From contig NZ_LQOW01000028.1 in assembly GCF_002102185.1 (NCBI RefSeq), positions 283,091-347,090 on the forward strand: 64,000 nucleotides of DNA. The letters run 5' to 3'. The notes below the pieces were generated by a model, which had not been told where the DNA came from, did no database searches, and saw nothing but the letters and a program-made list of their open reading frames with translations. This stretch comes from Mycobacterium fragae (GTDB taxonomy: Bacteria; Actinomycetota; Actinomycetes; Mycobacteriales; Mycobacteriaceae). The translations under genes and the position numbers were made by a program. Positions 60,177 through 64,000 of the stretch are shown in pieces. Position 1 is the first letter of the stretch. Every line of letters begins with the position of its first letter.

Positions 60177-60471
60177 TAACTGCTGGATTTTGGTCTCCCC
60201 GCACTTAAGTTGTCTTGCGGTCACCACCGCACTTTGCGTGCAGGTGAGCCTACCGCAGCAAGCTGTGCGGCGAGGCGGCTTACTGGTCCCTGAGCTGCAA
60301 CGACTCGGCAACGATCAACGGCTGAGGCAAGTCTGACAGCAGGTTCCCAGCGCGCTGAATTGGCGGCTGCGCCGGACGGGATGGCAGGATGTCCGGTGGG
60401 CGTGAGCCCGCCAATCCCACTACCGCTGTTTTGCGAGGCGTGCCGAAGTTCGCAAACCATAAGGAGTATCG
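60177..60471. promoter_or_regulatory. mmpL11-Rv0203 divergent intergenic region
   Basis: 295 bases, the longest gene-free gap in the window. It must hold both divergent promoters. Near Rv0203 a good AAGGAG ribosome site (60460-60465) is present. AGGTGAGCCTACC at about 60240-60253 vaguely resembles half of an iron box but has the wrong spacing. No hairpin terminator or convincing small ORF was seen. Confidence 0.4.
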
Positions 60472-60999
60472 ATGACTTCCACGACCGGGAGCAGCGCGAC
60501 GCTGCGCCGTCGGCTTCTGGGCGTCTTGACCGCCACCGCCCTCGGTGGCGGTGTGATGCTGGCGCTGGCCGCGCCGTCGGCGGTGGGGTCGTCCGACCCC
60601 TGCGCTGCCAGTGAGATGGCCAAGACGATCAGCACCGTCGCCAAATCCGCGGGGGATTACCTCGACCAGCACCCGGAGACCAACCAAGCGATGACCAACG
60701 CCTTGCAGCAGCCGGCGGGACCTCAATCGGTCAACTCGCTGAAGAGCTATTTCGACGCCAACCCGAAGGTGGCAGGCGACCTGCAGACGTTGGCGCAGCC
60801 GCTGGCGGGGCTGGGGACCAAGTGCAAATTGCCGATCTCGCTTCCGCAGGCGCTCGGTTTCGTGCAAGCGGCGCAGGGTCAGGGTGGACTACCGGGTGGA
60901 CTGCCGGGTGGACTGCCCGCTGCACCGGCGGCCCCGCCAGCAGGAACGGGACCTGCGCCGGGCCCGTCCGCGGCATCGCCGATAACCGCCGTCAAGTAG
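60472..60999 (+). CDS. secreted haem-binding protein (Rv0203-like)
   Basis: 175 residues. Signal peptide: Arg-rich n-region, core LTATALGGGVMLALAAPSAVG. The mature helical domain (about 40-130) has two Cys (DPCAAS, TKCKLP) likely paired, with the DYLDQHPETNQAMTNAL segment. Rv0203 carries haem from outside to MmpL3/MmpL11. This copy is longer than the ~136-residue M. tuberculosis protein because of a Gly/Pro/Ala tail with GLPG repeats. Divergent from mmpL11, as in M. tuberculosis. Confidence 0.9.
   Translation: MTSTTGSSATLRRRLLGVLTATALGGGVMLALAAPSAVGSSDPCAASEMAKTISTVAKSAGDYLDQHPETNQAMTNALQQPAGPQSVNSLKSYFDANPKVAGDLQTLAQPLAGLGTKCKLPISLPQALGFVQAAQGQGGLPGGLPGGLPAAPAAPPAGTGPAPGPSAASPITAVK
60883..60918 (+). 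repeat. three 12-base tandem units encoding GGLP repeats
   Basis: GGTGGACTACCG, GGTGGACTGCCG, GGTGGACTGCCC in a row within the 3' part of the Rv0203-like gene, encoding GLPG-type repeats. Short in-frame tandem repeat, probably variable in copy number between strains. Confidence 0.75.
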
Positions 61000-62220
61000 T
61001 TAAGTAGTCGTCTCGCCGTTGAACTCGGCCCGGCCCGGGGGCGGATCGGGCGGCGGCAGGGGACCTTGCAGCGCGGCGTCTGCGGGATCTGCGGGCCCAG
61101 CAGCGTTGCTGCTGTTTTCGGCTGTCCGGTCCGCCGGTTCCGTCGCTTCGGGCTCGGCGTCGTCCTCCAGGGCCTCGGGATCGACCTCGTTCTCGGTGCG
61201 GAACATGAAGAAGAACACCACCCAGCCGACAGCAGCGAGCAGCAACCAGCTGATCAGTCGGTAGATCAACATCGTCGAGATGGCACCGGGCAACGACATG
61301 CCGCTGGACACCAAGCCGGGCACCAGCACCGCCTCAACGACCAACAGGCCGCCGGGCATCAGCGGTATCGTCCCGACCGCGCGGGCGGCCGCACAGGCGA
61401 CCGTCAACCCGCCGATCGACGCGTGATTGCCGGCCGCATACGCGGCGAACCCGAGGCAGGCGACATCGGCGAACCGATTTACAAGTGACCAACTGAACGC
61501 CAACGCCAAGTCGCGGCGGCTGAGGCTCACCGACTCCAGCTGCCCTAGAATCTCGCGCCACTTCGCCAGCCCGACGTCGGCCGGCCTGCCGCGAATCGAG
61601 TTGACCCAGGACAAAACTCGGCACCCGATCCCGTCGATCAGTTCCGGTCGCGACGCCACCGCCTGAGCGAGCAGCAGCAATGCGACGAAGCCGCCGAGCG
61701 TGAACAGCAACGAGAACGGGTTGTTCGTCGCGCCGAGGAAGAACGCGCCGCCCAGACCCAGCAGCGCCAGCCCAACGGCCTGCAGCACACCCGACATCAC
61801 CAGCTGCCACGACGCGACAAGCGTCGATGCGCCCCAAAGTCGTTGCTGACGAAGCAAAAACGTTGCTGCCAGCACTGGACCACCGGGCAGCGTGGTGCTC
61901 AACGAGTTCGCCGCGTAGAAGGCGGCTTCGGACCGCAGTTGTTTGACGCGCACCCCGGCGGACGCCAGCAGCGTCCGCTGGACCTGGCCGAAGCTGTGCA
62001 TCAAGACCGCGGCCGCCGCCACCGCGGCCAGCAGCCACCACCATTTCGCCGAATAGAGGCTCTTGGCCGCCTTGGCCAGCTGATCCCAGACCAGTGCCAC
62101 CTCGACCGCCAGCACGATCGCGACGATGCCCAGGATCACCCACCGGACCCACCAGTACTTGCCGCGGGCGGGCGCTTCCCGGTGACCGTTGACGTTTCTG
62201 GCCGGCGCGTCGTGAGACAC
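61000..62220 (-). CDS. flippase-like LPG-synthase-TM domain protein (Rv0204c-like)
   Basis: 406 residues, about eight membrane helices (for example WVRWVILGIVAIVLAVEVAL, WWWLLAAVAAAAVLMHSFGQ) with the DUF2029/LPG_synthase_TM layout and conserved segments AAFYAANSLSTTLPGGPVLA and TIPLMPGGLLVVEAVLVPGL. The C-terminal ~60 residues are acidic, Ala/Pro-rich and cytoplasmic. Proposed lipid-translocation or regulatory role; no substrate known. Its stop adjoins the end of the Rv0203-like gene. Confidence 0.86.
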   Translation of the reverse strand: MSHDAPARNVNGHREAPARGKYWWVRWVILGIVAIVLAVEVALVWDQLAKAAKSLYSAKWWWLLAAVAAAAVLMHSFGQVQRTLLASAGVRVKQLRSEAAFYAANSLSTTLPGGPVLAATFLLRQQRLWGASTLVASWQLVMSGVLQAVGLALLGLGGAFFLGATNNPFSLLFTLGGFVALLLLAQAVASRPELIDGIGCRVLSWVNSIRGRPADVGLAKWREILGQLESVSLSRRDLALAFSWSLVNRFADVACLGFAAYAAGNHASIGGLTVACAAARAVGTIPLMPGGLLVVEAVLVPGLVSSGMSLPGAISTMLIYRLISWLLLAAVGWVVFFFMFRTENEVDPEALEDDAEPEATEPADRTAENSSNAAGPADPADAALQGPLPPPDPPPGRAEFNGETTT

Positions 62221-62326
62221 GTGCTTTAGGGTAGCTGTGCAGTCGGCATGGCGATCGTGGCTTCCTGGCGCGCCGCGTCGCCGTTTTCGGGGCGGTAGGA
62301 CCCGCGCCGGCGGTTACGCTACCGGA

Positions 62327-63472
62327 ATGTCGGCCCTGGAAGACCAGTCCGTTCACCCCCTCGTGCGCAAGGCCGCGGCGTGGACGTGGCGACTGTTGCT
62401 TTTAGGGGTCGCCCTGGTAGCAGTGCTTGGGGTGATCAAGCGCCTCGAGGTGGTTTTCGTCCCGGTGGCGATAGCGCTGTTGCTCTCAGCGCTGCTGTTA
62501 CCCGGTGTGGACTGGCTGGACCGGCATGGCGTGCACCGCGGTCTTGCGGTGTTCCTGTTGTTGCTGACCGGGTTTGCGGCGATCGGCGGGATCCTGGCCT
62601 TCGTCGTCAGCCAATTCATCGACGGGTTGCCGGGGCTGGTGACCCAGGTAACCCGCTTGATCGACTCGACCCGCAAGTGGCTCGTCGAGGGACCGCCGCA
62701 TCTGAGTCGGGCGCAGGTCAACAACATCGGCAACACCGTGACCGACATGCTGCAAAAGAATCAGTCCAAACTGACCAGCGGCGCGCTGTCGACGGCCACC
62801 ACCGTCACAGAGATCGTCACCGGTGCGTTCGTCGTCCTGTTCACGGTGATCTTCTTCCTCTACGGCGGCCGCAACATCTGGCAATTCGTGGTCAAGATCT
62901 TCCCGAGCGAGGTGCGCGACAAGGTCCACCAAGCCGGCATCGCCGGGTTTCGGTCATTGATCGGTTATGTGCGGGCGACGTTCCTGGTGGCGTTGGTGGA
63001 TGCGGTTGGTGTCGGTACCGGCCTGGCGATCATGAGTGTGCCGCTAGCTCTGCCGCTGGCTTCTCTGGTTTTTCTCGGCGCATTCATCCCATTGGTCGGT
63101 GCAGTGGTCAGTGGATTCGTGGCGGTGGTGGTCGCGCTGATCGCGAAGGGCTGGATCTACGCGCTGATCACGCTCGGAGTTCTCATCGGGGTCAACCAGT
63201 TGGAGGCGCACGTCCTGCAACCGCTCGTGATGGGCCGCGCGGTATCCATCCATCCGCTGGCAGTCGTAGTGGGTATCACGTCAGGCGGTGTCCTTGCCGG
63301 GATCGTCGGCGCGTTGCTGGCCGTCCCGGCTATCGCGTTCGCCGACCGGGCGATACGCGCGTTGCTGGCACCGGATGCGGCCGCGGAGGCGGCGGCGGAA
63401 ACCGAAGAAAGCGGGCCGCGCATCGAGGCCGAACCCGACAACGTCGAGGCCGAGCCAGAGGCCAGTCAGTAG
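62327..63472 (+). CDS. perM: AI-2E-family membrane protein PerM
   Basis: 381 residues from ATG 62327. AI-2E/PerM family: two N-terminal helices (LLLLGVALVAVLGVIKRLEV), a soluble middle part (about 115-170), then a C-terminal helical bundle with GYVRATFLVALVDAVGVGTG and GVNQLEAHVLQPLVMGRAVS, the latter a family signature. Acidic C-terminal tail. In M. tuberculosis PerM (Rv0205) supports division and persistence. Its stop overlaps the convergent mmpL3 end by 7 bases. Confidence 0.91.
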   Translation: MSALEDQSVHPLVRKAAAWTWRLLLLGVALVAVLGVIKRLEVVFVPVAIALLLSALLLPGVDWLDRHGVHRGLAVFLLLLTGFAAIGGILAFVVSQFIDGLPGLVTQVTRLIDSTRKWLVEGPPHLSRAQVNNIGNTVTDMLQKNQSKLTSGALSTATTVTEIVTGAFVVLFTVIFFLYGGRNIWQFVVKIFPSEVRDKVHQAGIAGFRSLIGYVRATFLVALVDAVGVGTGLAIMSVPLALPLASLVFLGAFIPLVGAVVSGFVAVVVALIAKGWIYALITLGVLIGVNQLEAHVLQPLVMGRAVSIHPLAVVVGITSGGVLAGIVGALLAVPAIAFADRAIRALLAPDAAAEAAAETEESGPRIEAEPDNVEAEPEASQ

Positions 63473-64000
63473 CGTCCTTCGCGGCGGAGCAAGTCCTGGG
63501 CGCTCAGCCCGCCGCCGCCGCGGCGTGGAGGTTTGCGATCGTCGTCGGTGCCCTTTCGTGCGCGGGCATTGAGCTTCTCGGTCGCGACCTCGGGGTCGTT
63601 CGCCTCCTGCGGCCCGGACGGGATGGCGGTGGTGGCCGGCTCCTCGTCGGAGGGCTCGACCGGCGGCGGGGCGGTGTTCGGCTCGCGCGGTTCGACCGCA
63701 TGCTCACCCGTCTTGGGTCGACGCAGCTCGCTGAGCCACGACTCGATTTCGCGATCTTCGCCGCGGGCGGGTTGTGGCCCCGTCGTGCGAGCCGACGTCC
63801 TCGGCGGGCGTTCGCGGCCGGGTGTGGGGCCGGGCGCAGCGTTCTTCTGTGCGGAAAAGCGCGTCGTCGTCGGCTCTCGAGGCTCGGCCGGCCCGGCGGC
63901 GCGCATCCGGGTGGTTCCCGCGCCCGACGGCGTCTCCGGCGATGTTGGCCTGCGCTCGGCTCGCGCGGCGGTGCGGCCGGCCGGGGGGCTGGGGTGGGTC
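63466..64000 (-). CDS. mmpL3: C-terminal cytoplasmic tail of MmpL3 (5' part outside window)
   Basis: Open frame from the window edge to the stop at 63466, about 178 codons without a start of its own being needed. Composition is Pro/Arg/Glu-rich and disordered, ending GGLSAQDLLRREGRY, which matches the typical end of mycobacterial MmpL3 (GGxSAQDLLRREG). MmpL3 exports trehalose monomycolate and is essential; only its flexible tail lies here. Position next to perM agrees with Rv0206c. Confidence 0.9.
   Translation of the reverse strand, partial: THPSPPAGRTAARAERRPTSPETPSGAGTTRMRAAGPAEPREPTTTRFSAQKNAAPGPTPGRERPPRTSARTTGPQPARGEDREIESWLSELRRPKTGEHAVEPREPNTAPPPVEPSDEEPATTAIPSGPQEANDPEVATEKLNARARKGTDDDRKPPRRGGGGLSAQDLLRREGRY

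Noticed and set aside
60240..60253. AGGTGAGCCTACC as an iron (IdeR-type) box before the haem genes
   Set aside because: Arms are too short and spacing is one base off the iron-box consensus; haem genes mmpL11/Rv0203 are not known IdeR targets to me.
1..64000. Mobile elements, tRNA/rRNA genes, CRISPR arrays, prophage genes
   Set aside because: No transposase, integrase, terminal inverted repeats, spaced direct repeats or RNA gene sequences were recognised anywhere in the window.

Overview
The window comes from a Mycobacterium. It is GC-rich, with frequent GTG/TTG starts and many 4-bp ATGA/GTGA gene overlaps. Gene order follows what I recall of the M. tuberculosis Rv0155-Rv0206c segment almost without a break: pntAa-pntAb-pntB, an Rv0157A-like peptide, an Rv0158-like TetR, Rv0161-like oxidase, adhE1, Rv0163, Rv0164, mce1R, fadD5, the full mce1 operon with its mas genes, Rv0179c/Rv0180c/Rv0181c-like genes, sigG, Rv0183-Rv0185, bglS, mymT, Rv0187, Rv0188, ilvD, ricR, Rv0191, the Rv0192 L,D-transpeptidase, zmp1, Rv0199-Rv0201c, mmpL11, Rv0203, Rv0204c, perM and the 3' end of mmpL3. 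No PE/PPE genes, insertion sequences, tRNA or rRNA genes or CRISPR arrays were seen. This fits a non-tuberculous mycobacterium; the species cannot be fixed from the sequence. All synteny statements are from memory, not from a search.

Region by region. 1-3.9 kb: end of an unidentified gene, a PknH-sensor-like lipoprotein, and the proton-translocating transhydrogenase operon. 4.0-8.2 kb: TetR, methyltransferase/MarR pair, SDR and FAD oxidase, with a clean palindrome between the MarR gene and the SDR. 8.2-16.5 kb: an accessory catabolic island (TetR, two SDR-type proteins, SMP-30 lactonase, LLM F420-type oxidoreductase, TesB thioesterase, acyl-CoA dehydrogenase, DUF427, CaiB CoA-transferase and one unknown). 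It carries four copies of one operator-like element (CTTTACA, 13 variable bases, RTGTCACGC), one at every major promoter; this is the best candidate for an undescribed regulon and pathway. 16.5-34.2 kb: adhE1, thioesterase, SRPBCC protein, Mce1R, FadD5, YrbE1A/B, Mce1A-F and four Mce-associated proteins, i.e. the lipid importer with its repressor. The fadD5-yrbE1A gap holds two short ORFs chained to yrbE1A by GTGA overlaps.

34.2-41.3 kb: a DUF1275 membrane protein, a secreted phosphodiester-glycosidase-like protein, a YhgE/Pip membrane protein, pirin, an inserted NDMA-type alcohol dehydrogenase plus SDR pair, and sigG. 41.3-45.6 kb: monoacylglycerol lipase, then a tightly overlapped DUF2786/metallohydrolase/GH3 glucosidase operon. 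45.6-51.7 kb: copper genes. The metallothionein mymT and the copper sensor ricR each have a perfect ATACCCC-N3-GGGGTAT palindrome, with the O-methyltransferase and ilvD as the divergent neighbours of those two boxes. 51.8-64 kb: cell envelope and haem genes (L,D-transpeptidase, Zmp1, MmpL11 with the Rv0203 haem carrier, PerM, MmpL3 tail).

No stretch longer than 300 bases lacks a gene. The longest gaps are 60177-60471 (divergent mmpL11/Rv0203 promoters), 21057-21287 (leader ORFs) and 3860-4015.
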